Made by a program: the position numbers and the translations under genes. A DNA stretch of 64,000 nucleotides from Lucinisca nassula (Eukaryota; Mollusca; Bivalvia; Lucinida; Lucinidae). Positions 40,812 through 52,214 of the stretch are shown here, in pieces. How positions within the stretch are numbered: the first letter of the stretch is position 1; the number at the start of each line of letters is the position of its first letter. Below the pieces are notes generated by a model, which was given only the letters and a program-made list of their open reading frames with translations, was not told where the DNA came from and ran no database searches. The DNA lies in contig OY757011.1 in assembly GCA_963580285.1 (NCBI GenBank), positions 97,392,678 through 97,456,677 of the forward strand. The letters run 5' to 3'.

Positions 40812-42365
40812 ATGGCAGGGGTCAGTGTTGCTACCTTTTCTTCACAAATTGAGTACAGAGCAGTGGTAAGAAAATTTCAGAAAATTTATGAGGAATAATG
40901 TGAAGTATACGGAAAGACTGCTCCTTCATATTTAACGGGGTGGTTGGGTGAGGCAAAAGTGACGCTGGAGCGTCCAACTGATATTGGCTTACAGTTAGGC
41001 AAGGCCTGTTGTAATTGCAGCAGGTAAGGGTAGAGTGGGGGTGTTGTTATTTCATGTGAACCAGCGCACGACAAAACCTACAATAAGCTGATAAGACGTG
41101 CGCCCATCGAAGACTCAGATCAGCCTGCGCAGCCATATAGTCTAACCAGAGACTTCTCTTGCTGCATGGAGGAGCATTGGACCTTAGCTATCCTTAGAGC
41201 GCACAGCGAAGACTGATCAAACTGAGCGGACGCGCAGGCTTATCTGAGTCTTCGTTGGGGGCACATGTCTAATTGTAGGTTTTGTCTTTCGCCGGCTCAT
41301 CTGTTTCTACACTTCCATTCATTTTCCTCTTTCTCCCCTGTTCCTCACTCATTCCATCTGTACTATCTCTTCTATATTTTTCTCCTTTTCTATGGGAGAC
41401 GCCTCAAAATGACCCACAAGGGTTAACATGTCGTTAAGCACAAAATGATGAAGCAATCCTTCATATTCAACTGTTAAAATTGGGTGGGTGATTTTAAACG
41501 TCGTCGGGTGACGTTAGAAGACTAGCACTATAGTGGAAGACCTGTCAACGCTAACGATGACATCACTAGTGAAAATCTAAGGGAACTAGTAAAGCAGGAC
41601 AGGTGAATGTAGATTTCTGAGAGTAGCGTTTCTACCATTTTACATGAACAGCTGGGCATGAGGAAGCTTTCAGCGCGCTCGATGCCAAAATGTCTTAGTT
41701 AGGAACAACCAGCTCTCCGAGTCTTCATGTCTAGAGTCACTTTTGGAAAGAATGGTTCTGATCCGGAAGACTTTCTTAAATGAATTGTTACCGGGAACGA
41801 AACATGGATCCATCACTATGATCCTGAGACTAAACCGCAGAGTACACAATGGACTGGTCACGGTTCATCGCGTCCTAAGAAATTAAGACTCAGCCTTCAG
41901 TTGGCAAGGTCATGGCAGCTGTGTTTTGGTATAGCAAGGGGGTTTCAGTGTTGGTGGACTATTTACCTCATGGCCAGACTATTAATGGCGACTAACTATT
42001 ATGCTACTATTTTGAACCAATTACGTGCAGCTATAGTACAGACAAGGCGTGGAAAACTACAAAAGGTGTGTTGTTGCAACTTGACCATGCTAGAGTCCAT
42101 ACTTACAACGCTTCTGTGGACGCAGTGAAGTGAAACGGTTTCAAATCCTAACCCCCATCCACCATATTCTCCTGATCTTGCAGCCAGTGATTACCTTTTG
42201 TTTCCGAACATGAAGACAGGCCGTCATATCCTGCCAGACGAAGAGCTTAATGTAGCGGTTTGTGGATGGATTGCCTGTAAAGACCCTGAATTCTACGAAA
42301 ATCGGTTTTCAGCCTTGGAACATCGATGGAGGAAGTGCTTATTGCTGCGGGATAACTATGTGTAA
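40812..42365 (+). pseudogene. mariner transposase remnant (DD34D type)
   Basis: From ATG 40812: 'SSQIEYRAVVRKFQKIYEE', then shifted frames with 'YGKTAPSY' and 'EAKVTLERP' (DNA-binding region). After the MITE-H insert, the catalytic domain reads 'ETWIHHYDPETKPQSTQW' (first Asp, 41795-41855), 'LQLDHARVHTYNA' (second Asp, near 42075-42110; relatives have DNARPH) and 'HPPYSPDLAASDYLLFPNMK' (third Asp, near 42150-42210). It closes with 'RDNYV' and TAA at 42363. Many frameshifts and stops; non-functional. Confidence 0.88.
41059..41309. mobile_element. MITE-H inside the mariner
   Basis: Inverted ends CGACAAAACCTACAAT / ATTGTAGGTTTTGTC. The inner pair is CGAAGACTCAGATCAGCCTG with AGGCTTATCTGAGTCTTCG. 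Similar inner sequence recurs at 62750-62890 and 63420-63510. Confidence 0.75.
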
Positions 42366-42419
42366 AAAGAAAATGTCAAGCGTAACTCTATGTTACGCTT
42401 GACATTTTCTTTTTTACAC
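42360..42419. repeat. 60-bp hairpin spanning the mariner stop codon
   Basis: Left arm 42360-42386 (starts GTGTAAAAAGAAAATGTC), loop TCTAT, right arm 42392-42419. Arms pair completely except for one extra T. The transposase TAA (42363-42365) lies in the left arm. Confidence 0.92.
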
Positions 42420-42431
42420 AGGGTTGCCCCA

Positions 42432-42690
42432 CATCACGAAAACACGCCTATATAATTTTGACCACCTCGAACCCCACTTTTAAAAAGTAAAACTGGGGAT
42501 GACAGGGGTAAACCTTATTATTCTTATTTCTGCTCTAAAATATAGATTATGGGTACTCGTTAGAACCGCCTCTATATTTTGAGCAGAAATAAAAAATAAA
42601 AAAAAAACACAATTTTTCATCTTAAAATTTTCATTTTTTCGGCGATAAAGGTTACAATGTATTGTTGGCATGTTTTCGTAATGTAGTTAC
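42432..42690 (+). repeat. MITE-E subfamily 1 inside the mariner
   Basis: ATCACGAAAACACGCCTATA at the left, GGCATGTTTTCGTAATGTAG at the right. Internal arms are shortened. Confidence 0.85.
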
Positions 42691-42741
42691 CACACACACC
42701 CACCGGCAGGTAAGGCAGATACTTATTGAACGACCCTCGTA

Positions 42742-43140
42742 CGTATACGCTATGCATCCGAAGGTATGACATGCATACCAAGAGATACATGTAACTGTAT
42801 ATTTATTACCCATATAGGCCTATCATCCCATAAAATGACCATTGACAAACAGAGTATGCCCTGATCCCGGCGTCTATAATCCTTGTCCACACCATTTGCT
42901 TAAAGTACACAGCTTATAAAACTTACCATAAAAGAAACTAACGAGTATCCCCTTAGCAATGCAATAAACTGCCAAATGCAACTGATTGGAAGGTTTATTT
43001 GCCACATATGGGCTTAAAATTGAGGGAGCAATTTCATATTCAGCGGTACATTTACCATGCCAGACATAAGACTCCCGAAATAAAGTCGAAGAATTGTTGT
43101 TTAACATCAGATTTGATCTGGTTGTCCAAATTCAAGAGTA
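42742..43140. other. No recognised feature
   Basis: A 77-codon minus ORF (43107-42874) has no family signature. I treat it as chance. Confidence 0.3.
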
Positions 43141-43149
43141 AGTATAAGT

Positions 43150-43420
43150 ATATTCGGTAACATTCGTGTGATATAGTGCATTTTTCAAACCTCAAAAAGG
43201 GTATTTTTCTGATGAAAACGTGCGATATTTTTCTTATTTATACTCCGAACATAGGTTTTGTGTGCTAGTTAGAACCGCCTCTAACGACTACCCACAACCT
43301 GTGTCTTGGAGCAGAAATAAGGAAAATGATTTTACCCCCTTAAACCCCAGTTTTCTCTATATAAAGTGGGGTTTAGGGGGGTCTTCATTTCACAGACTTG
43401 TTCACGTGATGATTTCAAAT
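43150..43420 (-). repeat. MITE-E subfamily 2
   Basis: Reverse orientation. 'CCACAACCTGTGTCTTGGAG' pairs with 'TCCGAACATAGGTTTTGTG'. 'CTCTATATAAAGTGGGGTTT' is the subfamily signature. Confidence 0.78.
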
Positions 43421-43639
43421 CGGTTTAGTATAGCTACACGAAGCACATAATACATATGCATCATTTTGAAAATATATTGTATTTTATTTTACATGCGTGG
43501 TATTGAAACTACTTGTGCTCCGTACGGTGTCCACCAGAACCCCAACTGACAAAAAGAAGGTTCTGACGTTTACCACAGTCTATGTAATCTCCAACAGGAA
43601 AAATAAGGTAAACACATTCTCTATATAACCAATAGGAAT

Positions 43640-43770
43640 GAATGAGAGTGAGTTTTACGTCCCACCAACAGCTAAGGTCATACGGGGACGGGACCTCGGT
43701 TTAAAGACTCATCCGAAAGTCTGGAGAAGCCCGGGATCGATCCTGCGATTCGTCGTACATGTAACGTTAC
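43640..43770 (-). repeat. SINE-T
   Basis: Body 'ACCTCGGTTTAAAGACTCAT' and B-box remnant GGGATCGATCC. The head's A box is lost. Confidence 0.75.
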
Positions 43771-43914
43771 GGGACGTATCTAGATAATTTGCATATTTAA
43801 TCCACTAGTGGATTATCGAAAATATTACATGGCGTTATTACACTCTCAGACGCGACGTCATATGATAAAATTTGATAATGTTGAACAAAATCTTGACACG
43901 GCGGCAGGGCTTGA

Positions 43915-44040
43915 GAAGTCATTTCATCTCAATTACGGGTAAAAGTCCCACAAAATTGGAAGCAACGTCTCCAAAATGACCTTTACAGTGTTGACAGGGA
44001 TGTTAAACCTCAAATCAAACAAACAAACAAAACAAAAAAA
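43915..44040 (+). repeat. SINE-B 3' half
   Basis: 'GGTAAAAGTCCCACAAAATT' to (CAAA)n and A-rich. No head. Confidence 0.8.
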
Positions 44041-44390
44041 AATCTTGACACATGCACACAAGGAAACATCAAACAGGTATACATCTGCGATTTTCTCGAT
44101 TTTGAAGAAAACCATCTGCATTTATAACTGTTAGTCACTATAAACAGTATTCCGGAAGACCCAGAAGACAACGTATCAAGTCCGACCCTGCAAACCAGGT
44201 GTGTATGCAATGCAAACATACACCTAATCCTCGTGAGAGGGTGTTGGATTATATAGAAAGTAGGACTTTTTTTCCAAAGTTCGGCGAAACTCGCATATCA
44301 GAATTGTTTATCTGACAATTTTCATTTTTTTGTGGTTAATTTTTTTATATATGCGAACAATGCATTGTCTTGTGTGTATCTCATTTGCAG

Positions 44391-44507
44391 GATTCCCAGT
44401 CATGGTAGTCGTTCGAACAGTTGTTCTGTTTTGTATACTGTCAATGTGCAATCTGGTTTTGTGTTTTGATAGCAACCCATTAGACCTCAGCAGGACAAAA
44501 CCATCAG
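44391..44507 (+). CDS. Putative exon 1 of a secreted host protein (signal peptide)
   Basis: Acceptor CTCATTTGCAG ends at 44390 and donor CAG|GTGAGTAT begins at 44508, both close to consensus. The ATG at 44402 gives 35 codons plus one base (phase 1): 'MVVVRTVVLFCILSMCNLVL' then 'CFDSNPLDLSRTKPS', a classic signal peptide (short basic start, hydrophobic core, likely cleavage around LCF-DS). The preceding acceptor implies a 5' untranslated exon upstream, or an earlier in-frame start. It is followed in phase by candidate exons at 49549, 55146, 56128 and 61590. The protein family is not recognised. Confidence 0.6.
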
Positions 44508-44569
44508 GTGAGTATTGCACGACCCGCAGAAAAAGCAACCGACTGAAGTCGGTTTTTTCTAAGAGTGCC

Positions 44570-46640
44570 CTAAAATCACCATGTCATTCTGTCATTCTGT
44601 CAGTCTGTCAGTCTGTCATTCTGTCTGTCCGTCCGTAACCCGTTTGTGAAAATTGGTGATAGTGACTTAACCGCTTGGAATATTTAAACAATTTTTGGCA
44701 TACTGATAGATATCAATGAGATCTAACCAATGAACTTAAGAAATATTACATTCCATTTAGTATAGCCTCGCCGAGGCGAAAAATGTGAAAATTTTCGAAC
44801 ATTTTTGAACTGCTTCTCCTCGGAAACCGTTGGGCCGATTGAAGTCAAATTTCATATGGAGCCTCTATGGGATGGGGGAAACCAAAATTTGCTCATGGGG
44901 TCAAGGTCACATGACCAAAATGGCCGCCAAGCCATATATGGTTTGTCTGTCTGTCTGTCCGTAACCCGTAAGTGAAAATTGGTGATAGTGACTTAACCGC
45001 TTGGAATATTTAAACAATTTTTGGCATACTGATAAATATCAATGAGATCTAACCAATGAACTTGCGAAATATTACATTCCATTTAGTATAGCCTCGCCGA
45101 GGCGAAAAATGTGAAAATTTTCGAACTGCTTCTCCTCGGATACCGTTGTGCCGATTGAAGTCAAATTTCATATGGAGCCTCTATGGGATAGGGAAACCAA
45201 AATTTGCTCATGGGGTCCAGGTCACATGACCAAAATGGCCGCCAAGCCATATATGGTAAAAACCCTTCAAAAATAGTCTTCTCCAGAACCACTGGGCAGA
45301 TTTCCACGAAACTTGATAAATAGCATCTGGGATGTAGGCCTATCATAAATTGCTAAAATGGTGACCCTGGGTTGACCTTGACCTTCTTTGGGTCCGTCCG
45401 TAACCCGTTTGTGAAAATTGGTGATAGTGACTTAACCGCTTGGAATATTTAAACAATTTTTGGCATACTGATAGATATCAATGAGATCTAACCAATGAAC
45501 TTAAGAAATATTGCATTCCATTTAGTATAGCCTCGCCGAGGCGAAAAATGTGAAAATTTTCGAACATTTTTGAACTGCTTCTCCTCGGAAACCGTTGGGC
45601 CGATTGAAGTCAAATTTCATATGGAGCCTCTATGGGATGGGGGAAACCAAAATTTGCTCATGGGGTCAAGGTCACATGACCAAAATGGCCGCCAAGCCAT
45701 ATATGGTTTGTCTGTCTGTCCGTCCGTAACCCGTTTGTGAAAATTGGTGATAGTGACTTAACCGCTTGGAATATTTAAACAATTTTTGGCATACTGTTAG
45801 ATATCAATGAGATCTAACCAAAGAACTTGCGAAATATTACATTCCATTTAGTATAGCCTCGCCGAGGCGAAAAATGTGAAAATTTTCGAACTGCTTCTCC
45901 TCGGAAACCGTTGGGCCGATTGAAATCAAATTTCATATGGGGCCTCTATGTGATGGGGGAAACCAAAAATTGCTCATGGGGTCCAGGACACATGACCAAA
46001 ATGGCCGCCAAGCCATATATGGTCTGTCTATCTGTCCGTCCGTAACCCGTTTGTGAAAATTGGTGATAGTGACTTAACCGCTTGGAATATTTAAACAATT
46101 GTTGGCATACTGATAAATATCAATGAAATCTTATCAATGAACTTGCGAAATATTACATTCCATTTAGTACAGCCTCGCCGAGGCGAAAAATGTGAAGATT
46201 TTCGAACTGCTTCTCCTCGGAAATCGTTGGGCCGATTGAAGTCAAATTTCATATGGAGCCTCTACGGGATGGGGGAAACCAAAATTTCCTCATGGGGTCC
46301 AGGTCACATGACCAAAATGGCCGCCAAGCAATATTTGGTAAAAACCCTTCAAAAATAGTCTTCTCCAGAACCACTGTGCAGATTTCCACGAAACTTGATA
46401 AATAGCATCTGGAACGTAGGCCCATCATAAATTGCTAAAATGGTGACCCTGGGTTGACCTTGACCTTCTGTGTGCCTAGGTCAAACTTTGACACATATGC
46501 TTTTGTGTTGGATTTTATCCTGTAAACGATTCAGAATACAGTACTAAAGTATAAGATATATTTTTGCTCCTTACGATAAGGCGCATTTATTGGGGGAACC
46601 GTTTTATGTCCAGGTCACATGACCAAAATGGCCGCCATAC
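44570..46640. repeat. Tandem array 6, five units of about 320-440 bp
   Basis: 'GTGAAAATTGGTGATAGTGA' recurs at about 44647, 44970, 45411, 45735 and 46054. Every unit has 'ATAGCCTCGCCGAGGCGAAA' (short palindrome) and 'CAAATTTCATATGG', and ends 'GCCGCCAAGCCATATATGG'. Units 2 and 5 carry an extra 'GTCTTCTCCAGAACCACTG' block of about 120 bp. A GTCTGTCTGTCCGTCCG run opens each unit. Confidence 0.93.
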
Positions 46641-46724
46641 CCATATATGGTAACACTCATAAAGCTAAAAGCATCCGGCGGGTCGTGCACTTCAGCTGAA
46701 GCACTGGTTATACATTGTTTTGCT

Positions 46725-47155
46725 TGCTTGTTTTTTTGTTTGTTTTATTTGCTTGTTTGTTTGTTTGTGTTGAGGTTTTACGTTCCCGATGCTGCTTCCG
46801 ATTTTGTGGGTCTTTTAACAGACTATGAGATGACGAAAACACACCTATATAATTTTGACCCCCTTGAACCCCACTTTTATATAGTACAACTGGAGTTTAC
46901 ACGGGTAAACCTTATTTTTATTATAACTGCTCCAAAATATTTTTGAGCAGAAATAAGAAACATATCACAATTTTTCACCGTAAAATTTTCGTTTTTTCGA
47001 AGGTGAAGTTTACAATACATTTATATAGGCGTGTTTTCGTGATGTGACATCTCAAGCCCTACCGCCAAAAGAAACCGCTAGGCTTTAAGAGACGGCCCTA
47101 CTCGCACCACTTTTCCTCGGCAGGCTCAGACCTTCGAAGCACTCAAAGATTCAGT
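46725..47155 (-). repeat. SINE-B split by a MITE-E
   Basis: 'GAGGTTTTACGTTCCCG' to 'GACTATGAGATG' (46770-46830) and 'TGACATCTCAAGCCCTACCG' onward (47045-47155) are adjacent in intact SINE-B. Confidence 0.8.
46831..47044 (+). mobile_element. MITE-E subfamily 1 inside SINE-B
   Basis: Ends ACGAAAACACACCTATATAA / TTATATAGGCGTGTTTTCGT. GATG stands on both sides. The internal hairpin is deleted to CCAAAATATTTTTGAGCAG. Confidence 0.88.
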
Positions 47156-47204
47156 GTAATTCTGCAGTTACATGTAACACAAGTTCTGATTTTATTAGCA
47201 TAAA

Positions 47205-47660
47205 TTAGGGGCTTTCTGTTATTCATTCTTTGTGTTTCCTACACTCAATGCGGCCCCCGCCCATCGGGGCTTGAAGAAACATATGGGTTGCATGATGCTT
47301 CCACGCAGAGCTGAATCTGACCGACAAACAAGTACTGTTAAACCGCTTTAGAGGATCTAAGCCTGCCCAGACAAAGCGGTGCGAGTCGGACCGTCCATGC
47401 TTATAAACCATATTGGTTTCATTGGGCGACAGGGCTTGAGATGTCATTTCATCTCAATGTCGGGAAAAAGTACCACAAAATTGGAAGCAACGTCTCCAAA
47501 ATGACCTATATATTGTAGACGGGGACGTTAAACATCAAATGAAACAAATCCTACACTCATTGCCATCTAACAAGAGATCGTCTTTTGGACTGGTCAAAAG
47601 GGTCTTAATATAGGAATCATACTGTACATGCCATATGAGTCGGCGCATGGCAAAACCTAT
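47205..47660 (+). repeat. Element X copy split by SINE-B
   Basis: 'GCTTTCTGTTATTCATTCTT' before and 'ATCGTCTTTTGGACTG' after the SINE resemble 25720-25800. Confidence 0.5.
47248..47548 (+). repeat. SINE-B, full length, 11-bp duplication
   Basis: TCCTACACTCA at 47237-47247 and 47549-47559. Head GCGGCCCCCGCCCATCGGGG. Confidence 0.92.
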
Positions 47661-47727
47661 AAATTAGAACATATAAATACTTTCATCAGTCTACACATCC
47701 GACGAACGAGCATTGCACAAATGCCCT

Positions 47728-48010
47728 CTGCATCACGAAAATGCGCCTATATAATTCTGACCCCCCCCCCCCCCTTGAACCCCACTTTTATATAGTAAAA
47801 CTGGGGTTTACAGGGGTATACCTTATTTTTCTTGTTTCTGTTCTAAAATATAAAGTGTCGGTACTCGTTAGAACCGCCTCAATTTCTACTGAGTACCCAC
47901 AATTTATATTTTGAGCAGCAATAAGAAAAATATCACAAATTTTCATCCTAAACTTTTCATGTTTTCGGCGGTAAAGTTTACAATGTATTAATTTAGGCTT
48001 GTTTCGTAAT
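47728..48010 (+). repeat. MITE-E subfamily 1
   Basis: CATCACGAAAATGCGCCTAT to TTAGGCTTGTTTCGTAATGG, with a C run at 47764-47774. Confidence 0.82.
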
Positions 48011-48459
48011 GGCAAGAGGGTGGCAAGACATAGACCTGTACATCCGGCATGTTGTTAGTGCAAACAGAGGCGATTCCAACGAGTGCACACAATAATCCTT
48101 TATAGATTATACAGATATTTATCTCCATTATGCCTACTACATGTAATCTTGTGCGATTATGTCCCTAGATGGCTTGAAATCAAAACATCGTCACAAGTAA
48201 CAAGTATAGCGTTTATAAAACGCTAGGTCTACGCACATCACATATGACCTGTGTATCCCAAAAATATGTTTTATACAATTTAATGTCTTTGGCAAAATTC
48301 ATATTGCCCGTCCGGCACTTAGTGATACTACTTAACCGTGTACGTTTCCATCCTTGTCTGGTACTTGTGGACCTCATCAAACCAGTGCGACCTGTTGATC
48401 GAAATCGTCCTGTCTAAGTGCTTATACAAGCACAAAGTTTACGTGATAACGATACATAG

Positions 48460-48960
48460 AGATTATCATATGGCATTTTTCATACCATACCCCATACCAG
48501 CCCGATACTCCCATATCAGCCCGAGGGCTGATATGGATCGAGGGCTGATATGGGGTGTGATATGAAAAATGCCTTATCATAATCTATTTATCATACGTTT
48601 CCATTGTTTACCGAATCACTAGAATTTCTTTGCTCGATAATATTATCCAGATCCAAAAGTCTGTCAGCAATCCCCTGCATCGTTCTTTCGCCCATTTTCC
48701 TCTCGTATTCGCTGCGTCGTGCCATGTTTTTTTTTTCTTTTGTTGCCAAACAGTTCGAACAGACGAAAATATTGCAAATTGCAAATGGCGTCCTGAACAA
48801 CAATTGCGAAATGCCGCAAAAGGAAGAACGCCTCGTGTTCCGAATAGGGTGACGTCAGAGGTATGATAAAGGCTTAGGGTGCGATAAAGGGTTGTGATAT
48901 GGATTTTGGGGGTATGATAAAGCCCATGCGATATGGCAGCACGTGCAAGCTTGATACGTG
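48460..48960. repeat. Inverted-repeat element of unknown family
   Basis: ATTATCATATGGCATTTTTC / GAAAAATGCCTTATCATAAT enclose a CATATCAGCCCGAGGGCTGATATGG palindrome cluster (48465-48590). At 48860-48935 several TATGATAAAG / TGATATGG words recur. A 44-codon minus stretch (MARRSEYERKMGERTM..., 48726-48591) sits between. I could not assign it. Confidence 0.5.
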
Positions 48961-49019
48961 CATTGGTGTCACGTTCGTATAGCATATTCAAAAACAAGTA
49001 TTTATACTAAATGTATGAT

Positions 49020-49540
49020 AAAGAAAATTATAAACATGCTGTACATATTGATATGGTTATCAATAATAAAAATGTTGCCAACGACGAGGCAAGTTTTTTT
49101 TTAGATCACCAGAGCCGAAGGTTCCTCAGAGGCTAATAGTACAGACAGTGGTCCATCGTGATCGCGAGTTTGTAAATTTATATTTTGTATTAGCCTGTGC
49201 AAATATGACAGCAAGCATGGGCTTATACAAATATGATAGCAATTCGGTGCCACGGCTCTGTCCGTCGGCTTCTTTTTGTGTGGAAGCTTACACTTTTTAT
49301 GGGCCCCTTTTTGTGAAATCTTATACTTGCTGCATTATTATACTATTAAGGTCAACCTGCATTTTGGGTAACTAACGGCTGTATAAACCTAAGTCTGTAG
49401 TGTTTACATCCCCATGGGCATAGACAATAAACCGTCTACGATTTACTGGTATGGTTATTTCTTACAAAAAAATGTGAAACTCGGCGTAACTCTATTTTAT
49501 GAAGTCATATGTTTAGAAATTTTCCGCATATCAATATGTT
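49020..49540. other. No recognised feature (putative intron 1)
   Basis: No ORF or repeat that I can name. It lies in the first intron of the host-gene model. Confidence 0.3.
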
Positions 49541-49548
49541 AATTTCAG

Positions 49549-49599
49549 ACCTTGTATCTGTGGCCAGAAGAAAAAGAGGATTTAGTTTCACGGCAAGAG
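49549..49599 (+). CDS. Putative exon 2: RRKR cleavage-type site
   Basis: Acceptor GTTAATTTCAG ends at 49548; donor AGAG|GTTAGA begins at 49600. 51 nt: two bases complete the split codon from exon 1, then 16 codons, then one base (phase 1 in, phase 1 out). It reads 'DLVSVARRKRGFSFTAR'. RRKR followed by G matches the furin/proprotein-convertase consensus, placing a cleavage soon after the signal peptide. At 51 nt alone it would be unremarkable. Support comes from the phase match on both sides. Confidence 0.5.
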
Positions 49600-49861
49600 G
49601 TTAGAAAATATACTCATGATTCTGAGAGTGACTATCACCTTACCTCAGCAAACCCCACTTTAGGCCTAAAATTTAGCTGTGTTTCCACTAACATACCGAA
49701 AACGTGTATGGGTCGGTAGGTCGCAAAAACTGTTTATTTTTGTCAAAATTTTATTCTAGGAAAAAAAAACATTAACGCGGTTAAAATTCAACTATATTAC
49801 CTGAAACCATTCACATAACTGTGTTAAAAGCATCAAGGAAGCAAAAAATATATATATATGT

Positions 49862-50297
49862 TCACCTCTGTGGTTCTTTGATTTTTTGTGTTCACGGAGA
49901 TGTTGCACTGATGAGTTAGGAGGCCTTCATGCGGACTGAACAAATTATTTGTCTAAATCGCGACGGAAGTAAGGGCGAGGATTGTGGCCACGTGAAATCG
50001 ATTTAAGCCCCCACAGTGGAAATCATTTCACTGACCGTTCCAAGGCGGTTCTTCTGTGGCGGTTCATTTATGGTGTTGTTTGTTACTTACTGTGTGTATC
50101 ACTTGTGTCTTTTTATTTTGGTTGGCCATATGGCCATTTTGTGTGAAAGTAACTGTCCTTATGGCCTTCCTTTGTTTAGGTTTCCATTATGGTCTGGTCG
50201 CTTAATGTTTGTGTTTCTTTCCCTTTGGTGTCTTTGATGGGTGGAGAAAGTTAATTGTATCGATTCCTGATCTTTGTTTTACTTCTACTTTACAAGT
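49862..50297 (+). repeat. Penelope-like element 3' tail
   Basis: 'ACCTCTGTGGTTCTTTGATT' to 'TTACTTCTACTTTA'. The 5' part of the tail is missing. A (AT)n/A-rich junction lies at 49845-49862. Confidence 0.82.
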
Positions 50298-50319
50298 ATT
50301 AGTTAAGCTATTTTGACAG

Positions 50320-50552
50320 GTTTTTTTTTTTTTTTTTTTTTTTTTAATTTTTTATCAATAGTGCTAGAAAATATTATGGTCGGAGAGTATTATTATTTTA
50401 TTTTTTCTGGATGGTAATAAAAATTGCAGGGTCGGATTAAAATATCAGCGTCCGTCGGGTTAGCGGAAACTCAATTTTTTTTTTTTGGTTTGTTTCCTTA
50501 TACATAAACAAATTAACTTCAGTGAAACTATCGCTGTGTAAACTTTGAAGCC
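50320..50552. other. Poly-T tracts and unassigned AT-rich DNA
   Basis: T25 at about 50321-50345 and a T10 run near 50477. Nothing else seen. Confidence 0.5.
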
Positions 50553-50805
50553 ATTCCATTATGGAAACACGCCTATACAAATGCATTGTAACCTTTATCG
50601 TCCAAAAATGAAAATCTTAAGATGAAAAATTGTGATATTTTCCTTATTTATGCTCAAAATATAGATTGTGGGTCGGTTCTAACGAGTGCCCACAAACTAT
50701 ATTTTAGAGCAGAAATAAGCAAAATAAGGTTTACCCCTGTAAACCCCAGTTTTACTATATAAAAAGGGGTTTCAAAATCATATAGGCGTGTTTTCGTGAT
50801 GTAAT
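50553..50805 (-). repeat. MITE-E subfamily 1
   Basis: GGAAACACGCCTATACAAAT to ATATAGGCGTGTTTTCGTGA, in reverse orientation. Internal ATAGATTGTGGGTCGGTTCT. Confidence 0.83.
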
Positions 50806-50834
50806 GAGTGCACACAACATGTATTTTTATAATG

Positions 50835-51111
50835 TTTGTTTGTTTGTATTGGAGTTTAACGGCCCAGTCAACACTTTTTAGGTCATTTGAGCCGGTCAGT
50901 TTACCTATCCACACTTTTCCTGGGCAAGCTTATACGTAAGCGGTTAACCAGTACAGTGCACATTCTTTCGCCAGAAACTGACAATTGCCCTTCTAGAATC
51001 AGCGGAAGGGAGAGAATGACCGTAGAAAAGATGTCATAATCAATATCCACGAAAGAATGTTGCCGACCCCAGCAGGTATCGAACCCGCATCCTCCTGATC
51101 ACCAGTCAGAT
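50835..51111 (-). repeat. SINE-A with 13-bp target-site duplication
   Basis: TATTTTTATAATG at 50822-50834 and 51112-51124. The head at the high-coordinate end is a truncated tRNA-like sequence (B box GGTTCGATACC at about 51083-51073). The tail is TTGTTTG-type on the plus strand. Confidence 0.92.
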
Positions 51112-51159
51112 TATTTTTATAATGAAATATCTCCCTAAAATTTTCAAAATTATGTCTTA

Positions 51160-51300
51160 CATTACGTAAACAGGCCAATTCAAATATACTGGTAAAATTG
51201 TACCCCCAAAAATGAAATTTTTCAGATAAAAAGCATGATATTTTTTCATATTTATGCTCTTTGAGCAGATATAAGAAAATATCTCTCATGTCAACAAAAT
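51160..51300 (-). repeat. MITE-E fragment
   Basis: 'AAAAATGAAATTTTTCAGAT' and 'TATGCTCTTTGAGCAGATAT' resemble MITE-E. The ends are eroded. Confidence 0.5.
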
Positions 51301-51504
51301 CGTTTTATTTTACTTTAAAACGCAGTAGTTGGATAATGTAACATTATATTGAAAAGTTTAACAGTTTTTATAACCAAGGCACCTGTCATGACGTTACATC
51401 GACGTTGCCTACGGGTTGTACGTCCACTGAATGGATATTCTGGGTCAGAAGGACAAACCAGTATGACGTAAGCCACGCCATAATGTGGGGTTTATCCCAT
51501 CTTC

Positions 51505-51567
51505 GCGGGCCAAGGGCACTAAATCCACTACGTTCCTTAGGAACGTAGTGGACTTAGTACCCTTGCT
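51505..51567. repeat. Hairpin repeat
   Basis: AATCCACTACGTTCC TTA GGAACGTAGTGGACT, with an outer pairing GGGCACTAA / TTAGTACCC. Confidence 0.85.
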
Positions 51568-51569
51568 TT

Positions 51570-52210
51570 ATCCATGATCGTATAGTTTTTCATTATGAAA
51601 GTTAGTACTCCGCAAATAATTAAAGTCGAAAACTTTAATATTTTAGTTTTTTTATTTTTATTTACTGACCAAGATTAACTGGTCTATTAATTATTAGTTT
51701 CAATGTTACATATTATAACACATCGAAATCGAAAGCTTTGAGACAGATAGTGTTCAGGATTGGATCTAGCCCGATATGTGCACACTGAACACGACTGCTA
51801 CATGACTGAAAACCTGACTGATTTGACAATATCAAACATGACGTTTTATACGTTTCAGAGCATTCCACAGGCTTTTGTTCTCACGTTAACACGGTTTCTG
51901 TTTATACCAACTGTCTATCATTAGCTAAAAATGTAAAAAAAAAAGTATTTCAACTTCTGTTGGCCACGTGAGCCCACACCTGCAGGGTACTATGCTCTCA
52001 GACAATGGCTTATATTTCCCACATGATTGGCATAAACGGAAACATGCACCCCTATGATTGACGTTTTGTAGATACATTTCAGGTTTCATGTAAACTGCAC
52101 TTGTTTTTTCTCCCGCCAAAGTATTTGAATAACAGCACATGTTATTTGCGTAATGCATAACTGAGAGGACATTTATATATGAAAGGTAAAACAGTTTCAA
52201 TTTTCTAACT
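51570..52210. other. No recognised feature
   Basis: A minus ORF running into the retroelement tail (52416-51925) is not supported by any motif. Confidence 0.3.
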
Positions 52211-52214
52211 GTAA

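Larger units (their letters stand above)
40660..42739 (+). mobile_element. mariner element with two MITEs inserted
   Basis: Ends CGAGGGTTATTCGATA and TATTGAACGACCCTCG, flanked by TA at 40658-40659 and 42740-42741, the Tc1/mariner target. The length of 2080 bp exceeds a usual mariner (about 1.3 kb) because of MITE-H (41059-41309) and MITE-E (42432-42690). Confidence 0.9.

Noticed and set aside
42874..43107. 77-codon minus ORF
   Set aside because: No motif, no splice sites in matching phase and no repeat support.
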